This document shows, piece by piece, positions 17,173 to 26,700 of a stretch of DNA of 64,000 nucleotides (position 1 is the first letter of the stretch; the number at the start of each line of letters is the position of its first letter). This DNA comes from Candidatus Tectomicrobia bacterium. Its GTDB lineage: Bacteria; UBA8248. The notes beneath the pieces were generated by a model that had not been told where the DNA came from, ran no database searches, and was given only the letters and a program-made list of their open reading frames with translations. The DNA lies in NCBI GenBank assembly GCA_016192135.1, contig JACPUR010000041.1, positions 248,001 to 312,000 on the forward strand, given 5' to 3'. The position numbers and the translations under genes were made by a program.

Positions 17173-17604
17173 ATGTTCAAGAAGATCCATCATGTCGGCT
17201 TGATCACGGATGACATGGAGCGCACGGTGAAGCTCTTCACCGAGAAATTGGGCTGCGAACCCAACCGCGTCCAGGTGGCCGACACGGGCTGGGCGCACGC
17301 CACGTTCCTCCGCATGGGAGACGTCGAGATCGAGATCATGCAGCCCTACGACCCGAACAACCACTACACCAAGATGCTTCAGCGCAACGGGGGCCCCTGC
17401 CTCTCCCACATCGCCCTCTCCGTGCCCGACACCGGCGCCGCCGGGAAGCATTTCGCGGACAAGGGGGTGAAGTTCCTCGATGGATTCGGCCCCGGGACCT
17501 ACACCCCCCGGGGCTACGAGATCATCTTCCTCGACCCCTCGGAGACCGAGGGGATCGTCATCCAAGCGGCCTCGGACGTGCCCGCCAAGGACATGGGGTA
17601 TTAG
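17173..17604 (+). CDS. VOC-family protein (glyoxalase/epimerase fold)
   Basis: The 143-residue protein starts FKKIHHVGLITDDMERTVKLF and contains VEIEIMQP, LSHIALSV and GYEIIFLDP, which supply the usual His/Glu metal ligands of a vicinal-oxygen-chelate protein. It most resembles methylmalonyl-CoA epimerase or glyoxalase-like members, but the substrate is not determined. GGAGG precedes the ATG by four to seven bases. It is a single gene. Confidence 0.75.
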   Translation: MFKKIHHVGLITDDMERTVKLFTEKLGCEPNRVQVADTGWAHATFLRMGDVEIEIMQPYDPNNHYTKMLQRNGGPCLSHIALSVPDTGAAGKHFADKGVKFLDGFGPGTYTPRGYEIIFLDPSETEGIVIQAASDVPAKDMGY

Positions 17605-17663
17605 CCGAAACCACCCCCATGCTCCCGGGCGGGCCACGGCGCGTATTATGCCTCGGCGCCCGC

Positions 17664-17741
17664 CTCCCCCGGGATCTCCCGGATGAAGACCTGCCGGCGC
17701 TCGACGCCGCCGGAGGGGCCGATGACGCCCTCCTGCTCCAT
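17664..17741 (-). pseudogene. Duplicated fragment of the ftsK 3' end
   Basis: These 78 bases align without gaps to 18508-18585, the last 26 codons or so of ftsK, with 8 mismatches. On the minus strand the copy still reads EGVIGPSGGVERRQV, against EGVIGPSDGIKRRQV in ftsK. Homology stops sharply after 17741. The copy and the true end bracket the toxin-antitoxin genes, as if these had entered the ftsK 3' end and left an older terminus behind. Confidence 0.75.
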
Positions 17742-17755
17742 CCCGGCGCGGATGC

Positions 17756-17801
17756 TTGGCACGTGTCATTTTTTGTGCCATAATTTAGCTAGATTGGCTA
17801 G
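17756..17801 (+). promoter_or_regulatory. Promoter and candidate operator of the toxin-antitoxin pair
   Basis: TTGGCA (17756-17761) and CATAAT (17779-17784) are spaced by 17 bases, a good sigma-70 match. Downstream, two CTAG units at 17789-17792 and 17798-17801 form a short dyad over the likely start site, where an autorepressing antitoxin could bind. Confidence 0.55.
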
Positions 17802-17818
17802 ACAAAAGGAGGCTGGAG

Positions 17819-18061
17819 ATGGAATGGCGGCTGGCGGACGCGAAGAACAAATTCAGCGAGCTCGTGACCCGCGCCCTGGAGGAAGGACCGCAGCGCGTTC
17901 GGAGGCGGGATGACGCCGTCGTCGTCCTGGCGCAGCGCGATTATGAAAAGCTGTCGGGGAAGCGCCCGAGCTTCAAGGATTTTCTCATGAAAGGCGGCCC
18001 GAGCTTTGAAGGGCTCGACCTCGCCCGCGACCGCTCGGGCATGCGGAGCGTCAGGCTGTGA
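17819..18061 (+). CDS. Phd/YefM-type antitoxin
   Basis: The 80-residue protein begins MEWRLADAKNKFSELVTRAL and continues with VVVLAQRDYEKL, the DNA-binding core of Phd/YefM antitoxins. The C-terminal part would wrap the toxin. AGGAGG lies six bases before the ATG. Its stop overlaps the toxin GTG by four bases. Members of this type repress their own promoter, and a dyad lies between the promoter and this gene. Confidence 0.85.
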   Translation: MEWRLADAKNKFSELVTRALEEGPQRVRRRDDAVVVLAQRDYEKLSGKRPSFKDFLMKGGPSFEGLDLARDRSGMRSVRL

Positions 18062-18477
18062 GGGTCCTGCTGGACACCTGCGTCCTGTCCGAACTGCGGA
18101 AGCCGGACGGGCACGCCGGGGTGCGCCGGGCCGTCGAGGAAATCCCCAGCGAAAACCTGTATCTCAGCGTCGTCTCGATAGGCGAGATTGTCAAAGGAAT
18201 CGCGCTTCTCAAGGATGGACGGCGGAAGCGCGAGCTTCAAAGCTGGGTGCAGGCGCTTGAGCGCCATTACACCGAACAGCTCCTGCCCGTCGACCTGGAA
18301 ACGGCGCAGATATGGGGGGAGCTGACGGCTTCGGCGCAGAAGAGGGGCAAGACCATTTCCGCCGTCGACGGCCTGATAGCGGCGACGGCCCTGCGGCACG
18401 GCCTACGGGTGATGACCCGCAACGACGCCGATTTCGAGCCCGCGGGGGTCCTGCTCATGAATCCCTGGAAAGATTAG
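18058..18477 (+). CDS. PIN-domain toxin (VapC-like)
   Basis: The 139-residue protein has the PIN-domain acidic residues in order: LLDTCV near the N-terminus, SIGEIVKG, SAVDGLIAAT and a final TRNDADF. These form the metal site of a VapC-like ribonuclease, probably targeting RNA. Its GTG start overlaps the antitoxin stop as GTGA. Together they form a complete toxin-antitoxin module inserted beside ftsK. Confidence 0.88.
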   Translation: MRVLLDTCVLSELRKPDGHAGVRRAVEEIPSENLYLSVVSIGEIVKGIALLKDGRRKRELQSWVQALERHYTEQLLPVDLETAQIWGELTASAQKRGKTISAVDGLIAATALRHGLRVMTRNDADFEPAGVLLMNPWKD

Positions 18478-18501
18478 GGCCCCGGAGCCGCTCTCCCTCC
18501 C

Positions 18502-21486
18502 CTACTCCTCCCCCGGGATCCCCCGGAGCAGGACCTGGCGGCGCTTGATGCCGTCGGAGGGGCCGATGACGCCCTCCTGCTCCATGCGCTCGATCATGCG
18601 CGCGGCGCGGTTGTAGCCGATGCGCAGGTGGCGCTGGATGAGGGAGATGGAGGCCTCGCCCGTGCGGACGACGAGGGCCACGGCGTCGTCGTAGCGGTCG
18701 TCGGGCTCGTCCTCCTCGCCGGGGAAGGCGCCCGAGGGCTCCTCCTTCTCGACGAAGATCTCCTCCTGGTAGGCCGCGGGCCCCTGCCCCTTCCAGTGGG
18801 CGACGAGGTAGGCGATCTCCTTGTCCGAGACGTAGGCGCCGTGGATGCGGACGGTGGCGCCCCCGCCCGGCGGGATGAAGAGCATGTCGCCTTTCCCCAG
18901 CAGGCGCTCGGCCCCGTTGGCGTCCAGGATGGTGCGCGAGTCGGTGCGGGTGGCGACCCGGAGCGCCACGCGGGAGGGGAAGTTCGCCTTGATGAGGCCG
19001 GTCAGCACGTCCACCGAGGGCCGCTGGGTGGCCACGAGGAGGTGGATGCCCGCCGCCCGCGCCATCTGGGCCAGGCGGATCATGGACTCCTCCACGTCGC
19101 GCGAGGAGACCATCATCAGGTCGGCCAGCTCGTCGATCACCACCACGATGTAGGGCATGAAGTCGGGGCCGCCCCCCGGGAACTCCTCCTCGCCGCCCAG
19201 GGGCCGGCGCAGCCGCCGCTCGGCCTCCTTCGCCCCCAGGCCTTCCATCACGAGCTGGTTGTAGGCTTCGATGTTCCGCACCCCCGCCTCGCTCATCATC
19301 TTGTAGCGGCGCTCCATCTCGACGAGCACCCCGCGCAGGGCGGAGGCGGCCTTCTTGGGGTCCGTGACTACCGGGACGAGGAGGTGCGGCACCCCCTCGT
19401 AGATGGAGAGCTCCAGCATCTTCGGGTCGATCATCAGCAGGCGCACCTCGCGCGGGTGGCACCGCAGGAGGAGGCTGCAGATCATCATGTTGAGGGCCAC
19501 GCTCTTGCCCGAGCCCGTGGTGCCCGCGATGAGGAGGTGCGGGATCTTCGCGAGGTCGGTCAGCGCCGTCCGGCCGAGGATGTCCTTCCCCAGGCCGATG
19601 GTGAGCTTCTCCCGCGCCTGCTGGAACTCCGGCGAGGCGAGGATCTCCTTCGCGTAGACGGCGTTGCGCCTGAGGTTGGGCACCTCGATGCCCACCACCG
19701 AGCGGCCCGGGATGGGCGCCACGATGCGCACGCTGAGGGCCGAGAGGGCCCGGGCGAGATCGTCCGAGAGGCCCGCGATCTTCGACACCTTCACGCCCGC
19801 CGCGGGCGAGAACTCGTAGATGGTGATGACGGGGCCGGTCTTGACCTCGGTGATGCCGCCCTCGACGCCGAACTCCCGCAGGGTCTGCTCGAGAAGGCGC
19901 GACTTGGCCCGGATCGCCTCCTCGTCCACGATGATGGCCCCGCCCGGCGAGTCGGCGAACATGTCCAGCCCGGGGAGGGCGTAGCCCGCCCGGGCGCGCG
20001 GGCGGCGCCTCTCCGGGCCGGGGACGGGCGCCGCGATCGCCTCCGGCACCAGGGCGTCGTCCTCGATCCGGACGATCTCGGGTTCCCCGTCCACCCCCGC
20101 CCGGCGGACCACCACCCCGGACGCCTCGAGCGTCCCGGTTTCCTTCGCGGCCGCCGGAACTTCCGGCCCGGCCGGAGCCTCCTTTCCCTTATCCCCCGCG
20201 CCCTTGTCTCCCGTGCCGGAAAGGGCGGGAGCCCCGGCCTTCCCATTGGCGGGGGAGGCCGCGGGCATGGGCGCGACCGAGGGCTCGCTCCCGATCATGC
20301 GGCCGCGCCCGATCCGGAGCCCCCCCGCGGGGCGCTTTTCCCCCGAAGGGGCGGAAGGAAGCAGCCGCGGCGCCGGGCCCTCGGGCGCGCCGTCTCTCTG
20401 ACTCTCTCTCTGAAAGAACAGGACCGGGCCGTCCCCCGGCCCGCCGCCGCCGTTTTCATCCGCGCCGTGCCGGCCGTTCAGCCGGGGCGGGAGGCCGGGC
20501 GCCGCGCCCTTCGGCTCCTCCGCCTCCGCCGCCGGGCCCGAGAGGACGAAGGGAGCCTCCGGCGCCTTCCGCCCCCCAAAGAGCGAGGGGCCTTCGCCAC
20601 TCGTCTCCTCCTCCTCCGCGCCCATCGGGAGCACCGGCCCCGCGGGCAGGGGCTTGGGCCTCCGCCCGGAGCCGCCGTTCTCCGCCGGGCCCGGCAGGAG
20701 GGGCGGCCCGCTTCTTTCGGCCTCCAGGAGCCCGATGGCGTCCTCGTGCCCGGCGCCGTTCGCCCCGCTGGCGGATCTCCGGCCGCCCAGCCGGCCGGGC
20801 CACGCGGCGGCGGCCGAGAGCGCCGCCCAGGCCGACCGCCGGACCGCCGGCACGCCCCTCTCCGCCGCGGCCGCCGCGGCGAAGCCCGCCAGCCAGGCCA
20901 GCCGGGCCGCCGCCCAGGCCGAGCCGCGCAGCGCGAGCGCCGTCAGCCTGCCGATCGAGATGCCCGTGGTGGCCACCACCGAGGCCAGGAAGGAAGCGAG
21001 GAGAATGACCCAGCTCCCCGCCCCGCCCAGGTAGGACTGGAGGAGGACGCCCACGCCGTAGCCGATCACCCCACCCGCCAGGGCGCCGGGGCCGAACAGG
21101 GGATCTCCCGCGAAGCCCTTGTAGAGCATCCCCGCCGCGCTGAGGAGGATGACGAGCCCCCCCAGCTCCCGCCATCCCGGGCGCCAGGAGCGGAGGCCCG
21201 CGAAGGCCGTCACCCCCCAGGCCACGAAGCCCAGCGGGAGCAGGGCCGAGAAGCTCCCGGCGAGCTGCACGAAGGCCCCGGCGAGGTAGGCCCCCACCCG
21301 GCCGCCGTAGTTGCGGACGGCCCAGCCCGCGCTCACCTTGCGGCTCCAGGAGGGATCGTCCGGGTGGTAGGTCCAGAGCGCCAGCGCGAGGAAGACGCCG
21401 AAGGCCACGAGGAAGAGGCCCACGATCTCGTCCAAGCGCTGGGTGACGGCGAACTTCGGGGGCGCGCCCGAGCGGCGGGAAGGCAT
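18502..21486 (-). CDS. ftsK: FtsK/SpoIIIE DNA translocase
   Basis: The 994-residue protein has four or five N-terminal membrane segments within about residues 20-170. A Gly/Pro/Ala-rich linker of about 300 residues follows, and then a full motor. The Walker A motif is GTTGSGKS at 655-662 and the Walker B is VVVIDELADL near 780-789. The last 65 residues are a winged-helix gamma domain (ISLIQRHLRIGYNRAARMIE), which reads polar DNA motifs and activates XerCD in known homologues. It pumps chromosome DNA across the septum. The ATG at 21486 has GAGG six bases upstream; the extra 17 codons in front are not supported. Confidence 0.93.
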   Translation of the reverse strand: MPSRRSGAPPKFAVTQRLDEIVGLFLVAFGVFLALALWTYHPDDPSWSRKVSAGWAVRNYGGRVGAYLAGAFVQLAGSFSALLPLGFVAWGVTAFAGLRSWRPGWRELGGLVILLSAAGMLYKGFAGDPLFGPGALAGGVIGYGVGVLLQSYLGGAGSWVILLASFLASVVATTGISIGRLTALALRGSAWAAARLAWLAGFAAAAAAERGVPAVRRSAWAALSAAAAWPGRLGGRRSASGANGAGHEDAIGLLEAERSGPPLLPGPAENGGSGRRPKPLPAGPVLPMGAEEEETSGEGPSLFGGRKAPEAPFVLSGPAAEAEEPKGAAPGLPPRLNGRHGADENGGGGPGDGPVLFFQRESQRDGAPEGPAPRLLPSAPSGEKRPAGGLRIGRGRMIGSEPSVAPMPAASPANGKAGAPALSGTGDKGAGDKGKEAPAGPEVPAAAKETGTLEASGVVVRRAGVDGEPEIVRIEDDALVPEAIAAPVPGPERRRPRARAGYALPGLDMFADSPGGAIIVDEEAIRAKSRLLEQTLREFGVEGGITEVKTGPVITIYEFSPAAGVKVSKIAGLSDDLARALSALSVRIVAPIPGRSVVGIEVPNLRRNAVYAKEILASPEFQQAREKLTIGLGKDILGRTALTDLAKIPHLLIAGTTGSGKSVALNMMICSLLLRCHPREVRLLMIDPKMLELSIYEGVPHLLVPVVTDPKKAASALRGVLVEMERRYKMMSEAGVRNIEAYNQLVMEGLGAKEAERRLRRPLGGEEEFPGGGPDFMPYIVVVIDELADLMMVSSRDVEESMIRLAQMARAAGIHLLVATQRPSVDVLTGLIKANFPSRVALRVATRTDSRTILDANGAERLLGKGDMLFIPPGGGATVRIHGAYVSDKEIAYLVAHWKGQGPAAYQEEIFVEKEEPSGAFPGEEDEPDDRYDDAVALVVRTGEASISLIQRHLRIGYNRAARMIERMEQEGVIGPSDGIKRRQVLLRGIPGEE

Positions 21487-21628
21487 AGGGAACCTCTGCG
21501 GCCCCCGGCCGCGGAAACGCGGGCCGGGGCGGCTCACCTCGGGCGGAGGAGAGAAAACCTCGAAACCATATCAGATCATCCGGGGAAAGTAAAGAAAACG
21601 TTGCCGTTGGCTGGGCCAAAGCTTTGGT

Positions 21629-21713
21629 TGTCATCCTGAGCGAAGCGAAGGATCTCGGTGTTCGGAAGGGCCAAACCGGTATCCTTCGGTCGCTGCGCTC
21701 CCTCAGGATGACA
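21629..21713. repeat. Imperfect inverted repeat with TCATCCTGAG ends
   Basis: The left arm TGTCATCCTGAGCGAAGCGA and the right arm ending CCCTCAGGATGACA form an imperfect inverted repeat of about 85 bases, with CGAAGGAT/ATCCTTCGG inside each arm. It lies between ftsK and cysI. The same kind of TCATCCTGAG repeat is seen between genes in many unrelated bacteria, so it may be a small mobile repeat. Confidence 0.65.
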
Positions 21714-21736
21714 TCCCCGCGGCGTTGCGGCTTTTC

Positions 21737-21762
21737 CGCAGGGGCGGCCGGCCGCCCCTGCG
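21737..21762. repeat. Perfect 26-base palindrome
   Basis: CGCAGGGGCGGCC is followed at once by its exact reverse complement. A related palindrome with the same GGGGCGGCCGGCC core is at 29542-29569, so this is a dispersed repeat of the genome. Confidence 0.65.
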
Positions 21763-21826
21763 AACCCCTCGGCGCGATGTACAGCTACCTCAAGGCCACC
21801 TCCTTGGCCCAGGGCGAAAGGCCCGC

Positions 21827-23524
21827 TCAGCATCCCACGCCCGTCATCCGGTAGGCGCCGCTCATCCGCCTCAGGTTCTCCATTCCCAGGCGGTGGCAGA
21901 AGTCGCCGAACCGCTCGCCCGGGCGCCGGTTCGTCGCGTATCCCGCCAATAGGGGCGACAAGGCCGGCACGATCTCGTCGAGCGCCACCTTCTCCGCGTA
22001 GAGATGATTGAGCCGCGTGCCCTCGAAGCCGCCCCCGAGGTAGATGTTGTAGGTGTCGGCGGTCCGGCCCACGACGCCCACCTCGGACGAGTAGGGCCTC
22101 GCGCATCCGTTGGGGCAGCCCGTCATGTGGACGACGATCCGTTCGTTCCCGAGCCCGATGGAATGCAGCTCGTCTTCCAGGCGCTTCACCAGATCCGGCA
22201 TGACGCGCTCGGCTTCGGTGAGCGCCAGGCCGCAGGTGGGCAGCGCCGGGCAGGCCATCGCCCACCGCCTCGCCGGGGAGATCTCCCCGGGAGAGGGCAC
22301 CCCGTGATCGCGCAGGATCGCCTCCACCCCCGCCCTGTCCCCTTCGCCGATACCGCAAAGGAGGATGCTCTGCAGGGGCGTCAGGCGGACCGAGGGCCGG
22401 TAGCGCCCGATGACCTCTCTCAAAGCGCCCTTGAGACGCGGGCCGGACTCGTCCTTGATGCGGCCGTTCTCCACGGGGGTGCCCACGTACCACCGCCCGC
22501 CGCCCTCTTCGCTCCAGCCCAGATGATCATGGACGTCTTGGATGGGCAACGCGAGGGGAGCCGCCAGCTTTCTCCCGGCGCGGCGCTCCACCTCCTCGCG
22601 GAAGCGGGGGAACCCCCATGCGTCGAGGAGGTACTTGAGCCGGGCGGTCTTCCGGTCGGCGCGGTTCCCGTGATCGCGCTGGATCGTGAGGATGGCCTCG
22701 ACGACGGGGAGAATCTCCCCGGCGGGGACGAAGGCGAGAGGAGAGGCCAGGCGGGGATAGGTCTCCTCCTTCCCGTGGGTCATGCCCATCCCGCCGCCAG
22801 CCAGGACGTTGAAGCCGTGGAGCCTGTTCCCCTCGGCGAAGGCCAGGAGCCCGATGTCGTGGGTGAAGATGTCCACGCAGTTGTCCCCGGGCAGGCCGAT
22901 CCCCGTCTTGAACTTGCGGGGCATGTAGCCCGGGCCGTAGAGCGGCTCGATGTCCTGCTGGGTCGTGTGGACCTTCTCGCCGTCCAGCCAGATCTCGTGA
23001 TACGCCCGGGTGCGGGGGAGGAGATGATCCGAGATCCGCCGGGCGTGCCGGGCCAGTTCGTCCCGCAGGCCGCCCGGCGCGGGGGCGGGGCAGGACACGA
23101 CGTTGCGCTCGAGATCGCCGCAGGCGCCGAGCGTGGTGACGAGCGCCCGGTTGATGGCGCGCAGCGTGGGCTCGAGGCCGGACTTGAGCACGCCGTGAAG
23201 CTGGAAGTCCTGCCGCGTGGTGATGCGGAGGGTCCCGTTGGCGTAGCGATCGGCCAGCCAGTCGTGGACCAGGTACTGCTCCGCCGTGAGGCGCCCCGCC
23301 GGGACCTTCGAGCGGATCATGAAGATGTAGCGCTTCTCCTTCTGGCGCTTCAGCTGGCGCTTCAGGTCGCGGTCGTTCTGCTGGTAGATCCCATGAAACT
23401 TCAGGACCTGATAATCCTCATTGGAGAAGTGGTCCGTGTCCTGGCCGAGCGTCTCCCGGATGGTCCCGCGCAGGAAACCGCTCTGCTCCTTGATGGTCTC
23501 GACTTTCGATTTCTCCCCGCCCAT
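21827..23524 (-). CDS. cysI: Assimilatory sulfite reductase, hemoprotein subunit
   Basis: The 565-residue protein matches the sulfite/nitrite reductase fold. It has RYIFMIRSKVPAGRLTAEQY and TLRITTRQDFQLHGV in the N-terminal half. The 4Fe-4S/siroheme cysteines lie in MACPALPTCGLA and MTGCPNGCARP in the C-terminal half. It reduces sulfite to sulfide by six electrons in the cytoplasm. Length and motifs fit CysI rather than the shorter nitrite reductases. The expected flavoprotein partner CysJ is not adjacent, so electrons may come from ferredoxin. The ATG is preceded by GAGG at ten bases. Confidence 0.9.
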   Translation of the reverse strand: MGGEKSKVETIKEQSGFLRGTIRETLGQDTDHFSNEDYQVLKFHGIYQQNDRDLKRQLKRQKEKRYIFMIRSKVPAGRLTAEQYLVHDWLADRYANGTLRITTRQDFQLHGVLKSGLEPTLRAINRALVTTLGACGDLERNVVSCPAPAPGGLRDELARHARRISDHLLPRTRAYHEIWLDGEKVHTTQQDIEPLYGPGYMPRKFKTGIGLPGDNCVDIFTHDIGLLAFAEGNRLHGFNVLAGGGMGMTHGKEETYPRLASPLAFVPAGEILPVVEAILTIQRDHGNRADRKTARLKYLLDAWGFPRFREEVERRAGRKLAAPLALPIQDVHDHLGWSEEGGGRWYVGTPVENGRIKDESGPRLKGALREVIGRYRPSVRLTPLQSILLCGIGEGDRAGVEAILRDHGVPSPGEISPARRWAMACPALPTCGLALTEAERVMPDLVKRLEDELHSIGLGNERIVVHMTGCPNGCARPYSSEVGVVGRTADTYNIYLGGGFEGTRLNHLYAEKVALDEIVPALSPLLAGYATNRRPGERFGDFCHRLGMENLRRMSGAYRMTGVGC

Positions 23525-23752
23525 GGCGACTTCCCTCGTTTCGTCGGCGCTTCGGATGTGACCGGATGAAAGCGCGTCATTCGCCGGCGCTGGGGAGCGG
23601 CTCCATGTCTCTGGGGGGAAACGAGCGGGTCTTCCTGGGGCGGCGGGAATTCAGGCGGCGGGTCTTGTGCTTAAATATCTCACTCAGGAATCAATTTGGC
23701 AATCCCATCTGAAAAAATCAACAATATTTCCGGAGGGAACGAAAGCAACCCC

Positions 23753-26700
23753 TCACCTCCTCAAGAAGTCCTTGAGTCCCTTCTTGAGGTCGCGCTCGAG
23801 CTGCTTGAGGTCGGGCTTCTTCTGCTCCCGCGGGGGCTCGGACGGGGGCGCGGGCTGGGGCTCGGCCGGGGCGGGAGCGGCCGGGGCCGGGGGAGACGCC
23901 TTGCTCTCGGGGGCGGGCGGGCTCTTGGGCGGGAGGGGGACGCCGAAGCCCTCGATGACCCCGCGCAGGATGTCCGCCACCCCGCCGCCGAGCCCCCGGA
24001 TGGGGGCGCCGGCCAGGTCGATGACCTTGGCGAACACGCCCACCAGGAGGGAGTCCATCGCCAGGCCGTAGATGGTGGTGCGGGGGTCGTCCAGGCGGCC
24101 CTGGATGCGCACGCTGATGGGGATCTCGCCCGTCCGGCGCTTGAGGAGGTCGAGCGCCACCCCTTCCGCGACCTCCTGGGCCTTGGTGGCGAGGTGGCGC
24201 TTGCCCACGGGCCGGAGCGAGAGGTTGTACACCTTTCCCTTGGCCTCGGCCTGGAGGTAGTCGCGCCGGAGGGTGAAGGCGGCGTCCACGTCCATTTCGC
24301 CCCGCTCGATCTCGGCGCCGCGCACCTGGCGCGCATAGGGGGAGAGGGGCTTGAGGTCGTACTTGCGCAGGGTGAGGTTCCCCGCCGCCGGGAAGGGCCG
24401 CACCCCCAGGTTCGCCCGCCCCTCGAACAGGAGGGGCGCGGGCTGGCCGGGCTCCTCGAGGCGCAGCCGGGTGTCCATGCGGCCGGGGGGCATGCGGGTG
24501 TCCACGTTCTCGGCGGTGAGGCGCATGCCGCGGCGGTCCGCCACGGCGGGGGGCTTCCCCTTCTCCACCTCGTGCCTGAAGTGGAAACCCACCCGCTCGA
24601 TCTCGAGCCGGCCGACGCGGATGTCGGGCAGGTCCTCGTTCGGGCGCTCGGGGGGGAGGGGCCGCTTGTCCGCGCGAGAGGCGGGCGCCGGGGGCTGCGG
24701 GGACCTCATCCCGCTCTCATCGTACGGGTTGGAGGGGGCCGGGTCCCTCCTCGGCCTCGGGGCTGGAGGCGCCGGGGGAGGAGGCGCCGGCTTCGCCTCC
24801 TGGGGCTTGGGGGCCGCCGGGGACGGCCCCCCCTTCCGCTCGGTCAGGGAGTCGAAGGTGCTCCGGTTCTCGGGGTCCATGAAGAAGTGGACGGTGAGGG
24901 AATTCGCCGCGATTCGGCTCGAGGCCACTCTCCCCAGCATCAGGTCGGCCTGGCCGAAGGCCCCGGCGAGCCCCTCCAGGAGCACGGCGGGGGGGTCCTG
25001 CGGCCGGGCGAGATCCCGCACGAGCACCCGGCCGAGCGCGAGGCGGGCCTCCTTCCCGTCCAGGTCCGCCTTGCCCCGGACCTCGGTCTCGAGGTTCGGG
25101 TAGTCCGCCAGGCGGACCTTCCGCACGTCGAGGGAGGCCCCGCCCCGGGCGGCGAGGGAGGCCGGCTTCGCCCGGTCGCGCGAGAGCGCGAGGCTGCCGC
25201 TCGATGCGCCGGTGAGCTGGAGCCCCGGGATGGGTTCCCCCGCCACCGCCCCGGCGACCGCCAGCGCGGGCCCCAGATCCGAGAACTGCCACGAGAGGTG
25301 CAGCTCGTCGCGCCCCTTCAGGTTCCAGACGGAGGGCCGGGACACCCGGATGCTCCCGAAGGGGAACTCCGCGTCCAGCGCGGCCACCTCGGCCGAGCCC
25401 CGGCGGATGTCGTACCCGCCCCGGGAGCGCAGCGCCGTCTTCCCCACCGGGACGAGCACCTCGTCCTCTTTCCGCGGCGCGCGCGGGGTGACCCAGACGC
25501 CTTCCCCCCTCAGGTCGGCCTCCCAGCGGACGCTGCCGGCGGGCGAATACGTCACGGACAGCTTCCCGCCGATCTCGCCGCCCGCGCCCGAGAGGGTGGG
25601 GGAGGCCTCCAGCCAGAGCTGGACGAGGGGGGCGGCCTCGAGGGGGTCGAACCGCATGTCGACGGCCCAGCCGAACTCCTTCTCCCGGGCCCGCGCGCGC
25701 GATGCCGTGAGGGAGGCGGTCAGCGTCTCCTTCTGCTGGCTCACCTGGACGGGCAGGTTGACGATGCTTCCCACCCACACCTCGGCCGCGCCGAGGTCGT
25801 CGATGGCCAGGCGGAGATCGATCTCGTCCGTCCCCTTCACGTTCCAGCGGGCCGGCTTGTTCAGCTTGAAGCTCCCGAAGGGGAGCCTCGCCTCCAGCCG
25901 CGCCACCTCGGCGGCGTCCGCCGCGGGGTCGTACCAGCCCTCGGAGGCCAGCCCCAGCGAGGCCAGCTCCACCCACCGCCAGGTGCTGTTGGGGGTGGGC
26001 TCGATCTGGGCGGTGAGGGCGCGGCCCGAGAGGTCGGCCTTCCAGCGGACGGGCCGGCCCGTCGCGTAGTCCACCTCGAAGACCCCGCCCGCGAGGCCTC
26101 CCAGGCCCTTCACCATGGCCGGCATGGGCACCAGCCGGGTGAGGATGGAGAGGTCCACCGGGTCCAGCCTTCCCTGCACCGAGGCCGCGACGCGCTTCTC
26201 CGCCCGCGCCCGGGAGAAGGCCACCTCCGCCTCGGCCTTCCCGCCCTGGCCGGGGTCGCCCACGCGCATCCCCGTCAGGTCGCGCACCAGGCGGAAGAGG
26301 GCGCCCGAGTCCGCCACCTGGACGCGCAGCTTGAGGTGGTCCCGCCCGCCGAGGTTCCACCCGCCCTTCTCCAGGAGGCGGCCCTCGGCGAAGGGGAGCT
26401 CGATCTCGAGCCGCTCCACCTCCGCCTCCTCCCGGGCGATGTCCACCCGGCCCTCCGTCCGCACGCCGGCCCGGGCGATGTGCGCGGGGCGCCAGGGCTG
26501 GCCCTGCCCGCCCCGTACCCGGAAGCCGAAGTCCTCGGCCCTGAGGTCGAGCTTCCAGCGGACGGTGTTCTCGCCCGACCAGGATGCCTCGATCTTCCCC
26601 CCGAGGACGCCTCGCTGGGGCTCGAAGCCCTCGAGGGGGGCGGTGCCGAGCACCGCCACCCACGCGGCGAGCGGGGCGATGTCCAGGGGGTCGAACGCCG

